Shown: positions 1 to 7,921 of the stretch, piece by piece
How positions within the stretch are numbered: the stretch's first letter is position 1
Layout: every line of letters begins with the position of its first letter
Origin: Clostridium_AM tanneri
GTDB taxonomy: Bacteria > Bacillota > Clostridia > Clostridiales > Clostridiaceae
DNA: 64,000 bases
Direction: 5' to 3'
NCBI RefSeq assembly: GCF_033659955.1
Contig: NZ_JARUJP010000007.1
Coordinates: 1 to 64,000 of the forward strand
The notes under the pieces: generated by a model
Told to the model about the DNA's origin: nothing
Seen by the model: the letters and a program-made list of their open reading frames with translations, nothing else
The model's database searches: none
Made by a program: the position numbers and the translations under genes

Positions 1-126
1 GTGATAGTCGCTTGCCTCTCAGTTTATTGAGAAGATTCATTAAAGAATTGCTGGTTTATTCAAAAATAAGTTATCTTATCTTTACTCTGTTTAATTTTCA
101 AGGATCATCTTTTATAGTTTAACCGC
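1..126 (-). other. rRNA operon leader, 16S gene just off the left edge
   Basis: Read on the minus strand, positions 106-86 give the motif CCTTGAAAATTAAACAG, which is typical of the boxA-containing leaders of Firmicute rRNA operons, followed by AACCAGCAATTC, also common in clostridial 16S leaders. No 16S sequence lies to the right, so this is the leader in front of 16S and not the 16S-23S spacer. Two strong promoters lie directly upstream. The structural RNA itself is outside the window, so its identity is inferred. Confidence 0.7.
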
Positions 127-132
127 TCATTT

Positions 133-161
133 ATATTATCACATACATTTGAGCCTGTCAA
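133..161 (-). promoter_or_regulatory. rRNA promoter P2 (sigma A)
   Basis: On the minus strand a perfect -35 TTGACA (156-161) is followed, after exactly 17 bases, by -10 TAATAT (133-138). It sits about 30 bases upstream of the rRNA leader motif. Its twin, P1, lies 76 bases further upstream with the same spacing. Confidence 0.85.
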
Positions 162-208
162 GAATTTTGTAAATTATTTTTATTTTCTGTCGTTTTCACA
201 ACTTTTAC

Positions 209-237
209 ATAATATCATAAATATTTTCCTATGTCAA
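209..237 (-). promoter_or_regulatory. rRNA promoter P1 (sigma A)
   Basis: Minus-strand -35 TTGACA (232-237), 17-base spacer, -10 TATTAT (209-214). Tandem consensus promoters of this kind are the usual arrangement in front of Firmicute rRNA operons. Confidence 0.8.
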
Positions 238-240
238 TAG

Positions 241-624
241 ATTTCTCTAAAGATTTTAATAGGTTACTTTATGAACTTGGTCACTGACTTTTCAGCAACG
301 AATGTTATTCTATCATCTTTATCATTCTTTAAAACTATATAAGTATGCTCCTATTTTAGATTAACTCAATTACGCTTAAAAATCCTAACTATATCTAAAT
401 ATGATTGATGATGATACACTTGAATCAGTTGATACCATTTCATCTCTAAATAGTTATCAGCAATTACAAAACTTGTATAAATTAAGATACGTTCATCTAT
501 CTTACTAATGAAAATGTTGCAATATAAAAACTTATAGCCTTATATTTTTTCAATAAAATAAAAAACGAAACTTAAATTAATAATTAAAATTTTGTTATCT
601 GCATATAGACTACAGTTAGTTTCG
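241..624. other. non-coding stretch upstream of the rRNA operon
   Basis: A+T-rich, with no convincing open frame, RNA gene or insertion-sequence end on either strand. It separates the rRNA promoters from the hairpin cluster at 625-720. I see nothing recognisable in it. Confidence 0.5.
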
Positions 625-720
625 AAAAAGAAAATCAGCCTCTGATGACACTGATTTTAAAAAGGTATGAGATAATTAAAAAATTTAACCTTTTTAAAAT
701 CAAAACAGCACCAGATGCTG
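625..720 (-). terminator. hairpin cluster downstream of the thioesterase gene
   Basis: Three hairpins follow one another on the minus strand. CAGCA/TGCTG (716-720 with 706-710) is followed by TTTTG. A 15-bp stem pairs 688-702 with 652-666. An 8-bp stem pairs 651-658 (AAAATCAG) with 631-638 (CTGATTTT) and is followed by CTTTTTC, which looks like an intrinsic terminator. The last two stems share bases 652-658 and cannot form together. Probably this ends the thioesterase transcript before the rRNA promoters. Confidence 0.5.
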
Positions 721-804
721 CCTCAGAAGCCAAGACTAATAGAGTGCTTCATATACATCTGTATGTATAAATACTTAAGTCTCATTATAACTGAATTCTA
801 AGCC

Positions 805-1218
805 TTACTTTAACTGCTGAAGTTTTTCCCATAAGTCATTATGGTTCTTCTTCAAATTAATTATTTTAAAGTCCTTATTAATAAAAGTTTGAGTAGTTTT
901 TCCCTTTGCTAAAACCTTACTATCTACCTCTCTGATTACATTATAGTTAAAGATTACTTTTATAGGGCTTAACTCTTCAACAAAGGTTTGTATTACTATG
1001 TCATCCTCATACTTTGCCCCTTCATGATACTTACAATAAGTTTCCACTAAGGGCATCATAATACCTTTCTTTTCCATGTCACTATAGCTCATTCCTAGTT
1101 TCTGTATAAAATCTCCTCTACCAACTTCAAACCAAGCATAATAGTTAGAATGGTGGACAATTCCCATCTGGTCTGTTTCCACATATCTTACTTTTAATTT
1201 TGTTTCACTTACATACAT
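805..1218 (-). CDS. acyl-CoA thioesterase, YbgC/4HBT hot-dog family
   Basis: A 137-residue single-domain hot-dog protein expected to hydrolyse acyl-CoA thioesters in the cytosol. The N-terminal motif VETDQMGIVHHSNYYAWFE (residues 13-31) matches the YbgC/4-hydroxybenzoyl-CoA thioesterase signature, with Asp16 as the likely catalytic acid. Length is normal for the family. The start has a good Shine-Dalgarno sequence, GAAGGTG. The gene stands alone, between the hairpins at 625-720 and a divergent protease gene. In gamma-proteobacteria the homologue lies with tol-pal; nothing like that is here, so substrate and pathway are unknown. Confidence 0.85.
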   Translation of the reverse strand: MYVSETKLKVRYVETDQMGIVHHSNYYAWFEVGRGDFIQKLGMSYSDMEKKGIMMPLVETYCKYHEGAKYEDDIVIQTFVEELSPIKVIFNYNVIREVDSKVLAKGKTTQTFINKDFKIINLKKNHNDLWEKLQQLK

Positions 1219-1483
1219 TTAATTCACCTTCTTTTAATATTTACATATAATACTATTTTACTCTGAATATATATTTTGTCTATATATTATCTTTACAGTT
1301 TCCATTTAACTCCAACTTGCATATTATATAAAGTAAAACTTAAATGAGATTTATTCTTACTTTAGACAATACAAATACTTAGTACTGTTTAAAATGCTTT
1401 TTAGAAATTAATTTACTGTAGCTGATTTTAATATAGACTCTTCCTATGATATTAGTAATTTGAAAAGAAATGAAGGTGATTAA

Positions 1484-3898
1484 ATGTCAACTTATTTAGA
1501 GTTAACTTCAAAAGATTTAGAGTTAAATTTTGATGTACTTCCTAAATTTGATACTACTGAAGAATTATCTCCTTATAAAAATATAATAGGTCAAAGCAAA
1601 GCTGCTAAATCTATAGACTTAGGTCTTTTAATGGATAAAAAAGAATACAATATATATGTTTCTGGCCCCAGTGGTACAGGTAAAACTAGTTATATAGTAA
1701 ATAAAATCGAGGAATATGCAAAAACTCTTGAAGACCCTCATGACTGGTGTTACGTATATAACTTTAGAGATAGTCATAAACCTATAGCACTTTCGCTGCC
1801 TACTGGAACTGCTGAAAGCTTTAGGGAATCTATAGCTCTAGTTATAAACGATTTATTTAGAAAAGTTCCTACCGTTTTTGATAGTAAAAGTTATGAAAAT
1901 GCTAAGAGAAAAATTGTTGAAAAATATGAAAAAATGGTCTTAGAAATATCTCGAGAAATTTACGATGAAGCTTCAGAGAACAACTTTGCTGTAGAACATG
2001 ATGATAATGGAAACTTTATTTTTATACCTTTAAGCGAAGGAAAGAAAATGGATATTGATACCTATAACAAATTATCTACAGATGAAAAATCAAGAATTAA
2101 CAAGAGTTCTAATGAACTCAAACTGCTTTCTTATGAGCTCTTAAAGAGAATATCTGCTTTAAATAAGTTAATGCTTGAGGAACTTAAAACCTTAGATTAT
2201 AGCCTGTCAAAAAATATAGTGCTTGAACAGATTGAAATTTTAAAAAACAAGTATGAAAAGTACAGCAAAATTATTAGCTACTTAGATATGCTTCAAAAAG
2301 ATATAATTCAAAATATCAGTGCTTTTTTAAAGCGTAATAGTGGTGAAGACTCTGTTAACAAGAGAGAGGACAAAGAAGAATCCGGCACTGATTCCAAGGA
2401 ATATATTTTTAAGTTTTCAAAACACTTTTTTAGAAGATATGATGTAAAAATTATTTCTACTAATAAAATAGGTAAGGGTGCTCCTGTTATTTATGAAGAT
2501 TCTCCTACTTATAACAGTATTTTTGGAAAAATCGAATATGAAAATATACAGGGAAATACAGTAACTGATTTCACTATGATACGACCAGGAAGTCTTCATT
2601 TAGCTAATGGTGGTTTCCTAGTTGTTAATGCTGAACAGCTTCTAAGTAATCCCAACGCTTGGAAGGCACTTAAAAGGTGTTTAAAATCTGAAGCTATAGT
2701 TGTGCAAAATTCTAAAAACAATATGGAATTGTTCCCAATAGTTACCTTAACTCCTGAATATATACCTTTAAAGGTTAAAATCATTCTCGTAGGAAGTAGT
2801 ATCACCTACTCTTTGTTATCTCAGCAGGATTATGACTTTAATAAGCTTTTTAAGATAAAGTCTGAGTTTGATAGTAAAATAGAAAAAGATTCAATTAATA
2901 CCAAAAATATTCTCGGTTTTATAAACAATTATATTAATGAAAATAAATTTTGCCATATTACTAGAGATGGTGTAAAAGAATTGTTTAGATATTCCTCTAG
3001 ACTTGCAGAAAATCAAAATTATTTCACTGCCTATATGAATAAACTGCTGGAAATTATAGATGTATCTCATGTTTTTGCAATAAAGGATAGTTCAAAATTG
3101 ATAGATAGGCAACATGTTGTTCATGCAATAGAAGAACTTCATTCAATGCATGAACTTGCAAAAAATAAGGTTCTACAGATGTATAAGGAAGGTAAGTATA
3201 TTGTAGACTTTAAAAACTCTAAAATAGGTCAGATTAATGGTTTATCTGTTATGAACTTTGGCGACTCTACAGTAGGTCAACAACATCGAATAACTGCTAC
3301 CACCTTTGCTGGAAAGCAGGGTATTACCAACATTGAAAGAGAAGCAAATTTAAGTGGTAATATACACAGCAAAGGTATTATGATCCTTTCTGGTTTTATA
3401 GGGGAATTTCTAGGTCAAAACACCTCCCTTTCTTTCAACGGAAAAATAGTTTTTGAACAACTTTACTCCGGCATAGAAGGTGATAGTGCTTCTGCTGCTG
3501 AACTTTTAGCTCTTATATCCAGTCTCAGCGACATACCTATAAAACAAAGTATTGCGATAACTGGCTCTGTTAATCAAAAGGGGGAAATTCAACCTATAGG
3601 CGGAGTAAATGAAAAGATAGAGGGTTATTTTGACATATGCGGTTTATTTAATTTAGAAGGAAAGCAGGGAGTAACTATTCCTAATTCCAACTTACAGGAT
3701 TTGGTTTTAAAGAGTGAAGTAGTCGCTGCTGTTGAAAAGGGCTTATTTCATCTTTATTCAGTTAAAACTATAGAAGATTGTATTGAAATTTTATTCGATT
3801 TTAGTGAACTAGATAAAGAGGGTCTATCTTCAATGGACTTTATCAAACAACGGATTTTAAATAAGCTTGGTAGATATAGAAGCCTTTTAAAGAAATAA
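1484..3898 (+). CDS. Lon-family ATP-dependent protease (LonB/LonC-like)
   Basis: An 804-residue AAA+ protease. Walker A GPSGTGKT lies at residues 61-68. A helical and coiled insertion spans about 190-290, and a Lon-type (S16) protease domain fills about 590-790. The catalytic Ser668 (motif EGDSASAAE) and Lys711 (GGVNEKIEG) are 43 residues apart, as in other Lon proteases. The N-terminal substrate-binding domain of LonA is absent and there are no membrane segments, which fits the clostridial AAA_32/LonC-type proteins better than sporulation LonB. It starts at ATG after GAAGGTGAT and is divergent from the thioesterase gene. Its substrates are unknown. Confidence 0.85.
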   Translation: MSTYLELTSKDLELNFDVLPKFDTTEELSPYKNIIGQSKAAKSIDLGLLMDKKEYNIYVSGPSGTGKTSYIVNKIEEYAKTLEDPHDWCYVYNFRDSHKPIALSLPTGTAESFRESIALVINDLFRKVPTVFDSKSYENAKRKIVEKYEKMVLEISREIYDEASENNFAVEHDDNGNFIFIPLSEGKKMDIDTYNKLSTDEKSRINKSSNELKLLSYELLKRISALNKLMLEELKTLDYSLSKNIVLEQIEILKNKYEKYSKIISYLDMLQKDIIQNISAFLKRNSGEDSVNKREDKEESGTDSKEYIFKFSKHFFRRYDVKIISTNKIGKGAPVIYEDSPTYNSIFGKIEYENIQGNTVTDFTMIRPGSLHLANGGFLVVNAEQLLSNPNAWKALKRCLKSEAIVVQNSKNNMELFPIVTLTPEYIPLKVKIILVGSSITYSLLSQQDYDFNKLFKIKSEFDSKIEKDSINTKNILGFINNYINENKFCHITRDGVKELFRYSSRLAENQNYFTAYMNKLLEIIDVSHVFAIKDSSKLIDRQHVVHAIEELHSMHELAKNKVLQMYKEGKYIVDFKNSKIGQINGLSVMNFGDSTVGQQHRITATTFAGKQGITNIEREANLSGNIHSKGIMILSGFIGEFLGQNTSLSFNGKIVFEQLYSGIEGDSASAAELLALISSLSDIPIKQSIAITGSVNQKGEIQPIGGVNEKIEGYFDICGLFNLEGKQGVTIPNSNLQDLVLKSEVVAAVEKGLFHLYSVKTIEDCIEILFDFSELDKEGLSSMDFIKQRILNKLGRYRSLLKK

Positions 3899-3907
3899 AT
3901 TAGAAAA

Positions 3908-3944
3908 GACTGTTGGTAGTATGTACTACTCAACAGCCTTTTTT
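3908..3944 (+). terminator. intrinsic terminator of the Lon-like gene
   Basis: A stem with arms near GACTGTTGGTAGTA and TACTACTCAACAGCC is followed by a run of six T at 3939-3944. It overlaps the stop codon of the convergent gene at 3943-4878. Confidence 0.8.
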
Positions 3945-4878
3945 AATCTGTTTCCTCGATTAAAAGAACTTTGCAAATAGATATTAGCATGTTACCCTCT
4001 AATACTACAACTCCTGTCCATGATCCAGTTATTTTTTTTCTACTAATATATTTAAATTCTCCTTCTCCTTTAGTTCTCAACGAAATAGTTTTACCAACAT
4101 TTAAATTAAAATACCTGCTTAAATCCATGCTTTTATTGCAAATGCCTTCGAGTGTCTTAGAATCAACATTAAACTTCATTGAAGATATTTCTTCTGATTT
4201 TACTGATACAATTTCATTAATTGGTATCAGCACGATAGTTTTTTCCCTTGTTTTTAACTTTACAATACTATTTTCAACAGCTAGCAAAATTGCATCATCT
4301 ATTATTCCTCCAAGACACCCTTCAAGGGACAACGTAATTCTTTCTCCTATTAATTTCTTTAATGCATCTTTAAGTCCATTAAAACAAGTACTGCAATCTT
4401 CTTTAAGTACTTTAACTTCATATTTTTTATTATCTAAAACTTGTTTATCAGATTCTTGATTATCACTACCTTTCCTTTCTACTTCCTTCTTCTTTTCATC
4501 AGCTCTACTTTCCTTACCTTGATCTATTTTCCTAGTAACTTTGTCTATATCTTCTTTTGAATCCTTCTTGTCCTCACTAACTTGATTTTTGTTAGAATGT
4601 TCTTTCTCAGTTCTATCATCATGATAGCTTTTCTTTACACTTTGCTCATCTTCTTGCTTATTCACATTCCTTGATGTCTTATTACTATTTGCTTCCTTAT
4701 CTTCTTTAATTAATTCTTTAGTCAATTCTTTAAAATCTATTTTATCTAATATACGAATTAACGCCTCTTCTCCTATATTCTCTTTCTCATACCTATCGTT
4801 GTCGATGTTTTTCAGGTACTTAGGCAAGACATATAAAAACATATCTATTAACTTATCAAAGTCGCTACGCTTCTTCAA
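3943..4878 (-). CDS. hypothetical protein, charged linker plus Sm-like C-terminal domain
   Basis: 311 residues, function not recognised. After about 60 N-terminal residues comes a very hydrophilic Lys/Glu/Asp/Ser-rich stretch (about 65-155) of low complexity. From about 165 there is a compact region, LKKLIGERITLSLEG... followed by IVLIPINEIVSV, that resembles the small Sm-like DUF2642 fold found in spore-coat-associated Bacillus proteins; this is a resemblance by eye. The tail (about 260-311) may be a second beta-rich copy. There is no signal peptide. It starts at TTG with GGAGG eight bases upstream. A spore or surface role is only a guess. Confidence 0.7.
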   Translation of the reverse strand: MKKRSDFDKLIDMFLYVLPKYLKNIDNDRYEKENIGEEALIRILDKIDFKELTKELIKEDKEANSNKTSRNVNKQEDEQSVKKSYHDDRTEKEHSNKNQVSEDKKDSKEDIDKVTRKIDQGKESRADEKKKEVERKGSDNQESDKQVLDNKKYEVKVLKEDCSTCFNGLKDALKKLIGERITLSLEGCLGGIIDDAILLAVENSIVKLKTREKTIVLIPINEIVSVKSEEISSMKFNVDSKTLEGICNKSMDLSRYFNLNVGKTISLRTKGEGEFKYISRKKITGSWTGVVVLEGNMLISICKVLLIEETD

Positions 4879-4957
4879 TTCACTGCCTCCAAAAACTTAT
4901 TAATATATAATATGTTTTACCCATAGTAGCAGTTACTGAATTAGTATCAACAAATTT

Positions 4958-5494
4958 TTAGTCAGATTCCTTAAACTTAAACTGTCTGTCAAGTATCCAT
5001 GTGTTATCCTTCCATTGATATAATGATAAATTATCAAAATAACTATCAAAGTTACAATCATATTTATTTACATAGTCCCATATTTGATCAAATTTATCCT
5101 GTATCCTTCTAGAAAGTATAGTACAATGAAATACTTTATCTTTGCCTTCATTACGTTTAAATTCTATCCATGGAATCTTTCCAAGTTCCTCTATCAACTG
5201 GTCATGCACCTTTTTAGCTTCCAGAGATACTTGGACGTCCATAAATACAACATCTCGCCTAAATTTTCCAAAGCCTTCAATCTTTATAGGAGACTTTTTT
5301 CTGACAGAAACAAATCTTTCCAAAACTTCTATCATTTCCTCTATTTTGTTTGTTTCAAAAGGCGCTTTCAATGTAATGTGAGCAGGTAATTTCTGAGGTC
5401 TTTTATTAAACTTATGACAAACCTCATTTGTTATCTTATTATGGAATCTAGAAGCTTCCCCATTTATATTGCATACCAAAACATATCTTTCCAC
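4958..5494 (-). CDS. 2'-5' RNA ligase / cyclic phosphodiesterase family protein (2H superfamily)
   Basis: 178 residues with the two HxT motifs of the 2H phosphoesterases: HITLKAPFE near residue 40 and FHCTILSR near 120. Family members cleave or form 2',5' or cyclic phosphodiester bonds in RNA or nucleotides; the true substrate cannot be read from the sequence. Start is GTG after AAAGGAG. It lies 79 bases downstream of the start of the gene at 3943-4878 on the same strand, but no functional link is evident. Confidence 0.8.
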   Translation of the reverse strand: MERYVLVCNINGEASRFHNKITNEVCHKFNKRPQKLPAHITLKAPFETNKIEEMIEVLERFVSVRKKSPIKIEGFGKFRRDVVFMDVQVSLEAKKVHDQLIEELGKIPWIEFKRNEGKDKVFHCTILSRRIQDKFDQIWDYVNKYDCNFDSYFDNLSLYQWKDNTWILDRQFKFKESD

Positions 5495-5749
5495 TTATAT
5501 TCAACTCCTTTAAATTAATATTAATTAAGTAGCTTAGCCTTTTTATATGTTTTGCACTTTTTCAAATTTATATTAACAAAACTTAATTTCCTTTACAATC
5601 CAACAACTTCATGATATATTTAAGTTGTCACTTTATTTTCTATAATTCAATTCTACTACTTTTCCAATATAAACAAAATCTCATTCAAAAGGTTCAAGGA
5701 GAACAGAAAAGTTACTAGACACTTCAATTATATAGGGGGTTAAATAATT

Positions 5750-6685
5750 ATGAAATTAGGTTTTATTATACCAAGCTTTCCAGGTGAGAAAAGAGTAGCT
5801 CTATTGCCAGAACATGTACGTAACTTCGAAAATGAAATTATAGTAGAGCATAACTTTGGTATGAACTTGGATTTAACTGATAAAAAATATGAAGAAGTAG
5901 GCTGCAATATAGCGTCTAGAAAAGAAATATACTCAGAGTGTGATGCAGTATTTTCATTAAAACTTATTGGTGAGGAAGACTATAAATATATAAGAAATAA
6001 TCAAATGATTATCGGCTGGATTCATCCACATGGCTCTGGGGGAAAGTTCATGGAAGATCAAGCCAAAATTAAAGATCTCATCATTGTCGACTTAGACAAC
6101 ATACACCCAACAGTTTACTATCAAGATGCACAGAAGAAAATAGATTGGATTAAGCCTAATTTTATAAAAGATAATAGCTTTACTGCCGGTTATTCCGCTG
6201 TCCTACATGCCTTAATCAATTATGGTTCAATTCCAAACCCTAATTGGAATATTGCAATTTTAGGTTCTGGAAATGTATCTCAAGGAGCTTTTGCAGCTAT
6301 CTCCAAGTTCAGCAATAATGTGAGGTTATTTTATAGAAAAACGTTGAATGAATTTATAGACTCTGTTCATACTTTCGACATGGTTATAAACGGTATAGAA
6401 ATAGATAGAGAAGGTCTTCACATACTTACTCTAGAAAATCAAAAAAGAATGAAAAAAAACTGTTTAATAATTGATGCATCTGCAAATGCAGGAAAGGCAA
6501 TCGAGGGAACAGTAAACACTAAAATAAACAATCCTATTTATAAAAAAGATGGTCTTTATTACTATGTTGTAAATAATACACCTTCTCTATTGTACAGAAC
6601 TGTTAGCGAAAAAATCAGTGAATCTTTTAGCGCAAATGTATATAAGAAAGATGTTAAAATATTTAAAGATTTTATTATAAATTAA
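5750..6685 (+). CDS. N5-(carboxyethyl)ornithine synthase-like dehydrogenase
   Basis: 311 residues, almost the length of the Lactococcus N5-(carboxyethyl)ornithine synthase (Ceo), which reductively condenses pyruvate with ornithine or lysine using NADPH. The family is related to alanine dehydrogenase: the N-terminal KLGFIIPSFPGEKRVALLPEH motif and a Rossmann site LGSGNVSQGA (171-180) are both visible. It starts at ATG after AGGGGGT and is monocistronic, ending in a strong terminator. No ornithine pathway genes are adjacent. An opine-type dehydrogenase with another amino acid is possible, so the name rests on family resemblance. Confidence 0.75.
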   Translation: MKLGFIIPSFPGEKRVALLPEHVRNFENEIIVEHNFGMNLDLTDKKYEEVGCNIASRKEIYSECDAVFSLKLIGEEDYKYIRNNQMIIGWIHPHGSGGKFMEDQAKIKDLIIVDLDNIHPTVYYQDAQKKIDWIKPNFIKDNSFTAGYSAVLHALINYGSIPNPNWNIAILGSGNVSQGAFAAISKFSNNVRLFYRKTLNEFIDSVHTFDMVINGIEIDREGLHILTLENQKRMKKNCLIIDASANAGKAIEGTVNTKINNPIYKKDGLYYYVVNNTPSLLYRTVSEKISESFSANVYKKDVKIFKDFIIN

Positions 6686-6689
6686 ATCT

Positions 6690-6730
6690 AAAATAGTCTT
6701 TAAAGATCTATTTCCTTAAAGACTATTTTT
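6690..6730 (+). terminator. terminator of the carboxyethylornithine synthase-like gene
   Basis: A 13-bp perfect stem (6691-6703 with 6716-6728) ends in a T run. It also lies just beyond the 3' end of the convergent reductase gene and may serve both strands. Confidence 0.8.
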
Positions 6731-6752
6731 ATAACCTATAACCTTAAAAATG

Positions 6753-7607
6753 CTATTCTTCTCCGAATACAGCTCTTCTTACATTTTCTAAACCTATTCT
6801 ATCAATGGTGTTTCCAAGTCTTTCTCCTGGATTACCCTTTTCATTGTAGTAAGCTATAACCTTATCTGCAATTCTTTCTGCGTCTTCTAGTGAAAATATA
6901 TTATCAATTCTATCACCTATTCGGTGTTTTCTTCCAAACTTCCCACCTATAAATACTGCTACGCCTTCCTTTTCAGCAGCCATAGCCTTGAAGGGACATA
7001 CTCTTATACATCTACCACAATGTATGCATTTGTCATAATCAACTTGCACTATGTTACCAACCTTTTCTATTGCTTTAACCGGACAGTCTCTAAGACAAAG
7101 TTGACAGCCTTTACATTTATCCTCCAATACCATCGGAATTCTTTGTCCCATAAAACCAAGATCATTTATTGGTGCTTTCACACAGTTATTGGGACAACCT
7201 ACCACTCCTATTTTGAATTTTGCCGGAAGATCCTTTTCAAAATGCTTTTCATGAAGTTTTCTACATAAATCTTGAGTATCTATTAATCCATAGGAACATA
7301 CCGTTCCTTTACATGCCACTATAGGCTCAACCTTTAAGCCTGTACCTCCTGTACAAAGCCCTGCATCTTCCATTTCCTTTTTCACAGCCTCAATATCTTC
7401 ATATTTAATCCAGGGAATCTCTACACACATGCGAGAAGTAAAGCCCATATTCCCTCTTCCGTATTTTTGTGAGATTTCTGCTATTCTTATCATTTGAACT
7501 GCTGTCATAGTTCCAGCATTAGATATAACCCTTACCGAAAAGTATTCCTGATCTTGTTGCTGCAAATATCCTTGAAGTTTTAATTCTGCAATCTCTTTCT
7601 TATTCAT
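6753..7607 (-). CDS. siroheme/[4Fe-4S] sulfite-nitrite reductase-like protein with ferredoxin domain
   Basis: 284 residues. The N-terminal part resembles the sulfite/nitrite reductase ferredoxin-like and siroheme domains: TGGTGLKVEPIVACKGTVC and later GCPNNCVKAPIND provide the cysteines expected to bind a [4Fe-4S] cluster coupled to siroheme. The C-terminal half has two ferredoxin motifs, CKGCQLCLRDCP and CIHCGRCIRVCP. Such short single-subunit reductases are common in anaerobes, and their electron acceptor is often unknown. Start: the longer frame begins at 7640, but GGAGG lies inside that extension and spaces correctly to the ATG at 7605-7607, so the short form is chosen. No dedicated electron-donor gene adjoins it. 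Confidence 0.8.
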   Translation of the reverse strand: MNKKEIAELKLQGYLQQQDQEYFSVRVISNAGTMTAVQMIRIAEISQKYGRGNMGFTSRMCVEIPWIKYEDIEAVKKEMEDAGLCTGGTGLKVEPIVACKGTVCSYGLIDTQDLCRKLHEKHFEKDLPAKFKIGVVGCPNNCVKAPINDLGFMGQRIPMVLEDKCKGCQLCLRDCPVKAIEKVGNIVQVDYDKCIHCGRCIRVCPFKAMAAEKEGVAVFIGGKFGRKHRIGDRIDNIFSLEDAERIADKVIAYYNEKGNPGERLGNTIDRIGLENVRRAVFGEE

Positions 7608-7880
7608 CTTTAAAAAACCTCCATTAGCAAATATGTACAATTACGTAATCTCTATTAACCCGCCCTATAATACTTGTCCTTCATTGTTTACAATTTGGCG
7701 TTTTAAAACTTTAAATTGCCAGACAAAAACTTAACACACTGTTAAAAATAATAGTACACCAAGTTAATATCTCAATACATGCTTATATTTACTGTGCTAA
7801 AATCGCAATTACTATTATAACAGATATATTACAAAAACAAAACAGTTGCTGTAAAGTGAGAAAACTTATATTTAAAACTA
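7608..7880. other. intergenic region upstream of the reductase gene
   Basis: About 270 bases with no gene. Short imperfect repeats occur (TTTGGCG ... TTGCCAGA near 7692-7723 and GTTAA half-sites near 7740), which might be regulator sites for the reductase gene, but none fits a named box well enough to call. Confidence 0.35.
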
Positions 7881-7919
7881 TGTAATAAAAGCCCTGGGCA
7901 TCCCAAGGCTTTTATTACA
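7881..7919 (-). terminator. terminator of the GlpA-like gene
   Basis: An almost perfect palindrome: 13-bp outer stem (7881-7893 with 7907-7919), inner TGGG/CCCA, loop CAT. The T-rich 3' arm on the minus strand supports intrinsic termination three bases beyond the stop codon. Confidence 0.8.
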
Positions 7920-7921
7920 TA

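Noticed and set aside
3971..4459. 162-codon plus-strand frame opposite the hypothetical gene at 3943-4878
   Set aside because: The minus-strand gene has a proper TTG start with GGAGG and typical charged-protein codon use, while this frame has no ribosome binding site.
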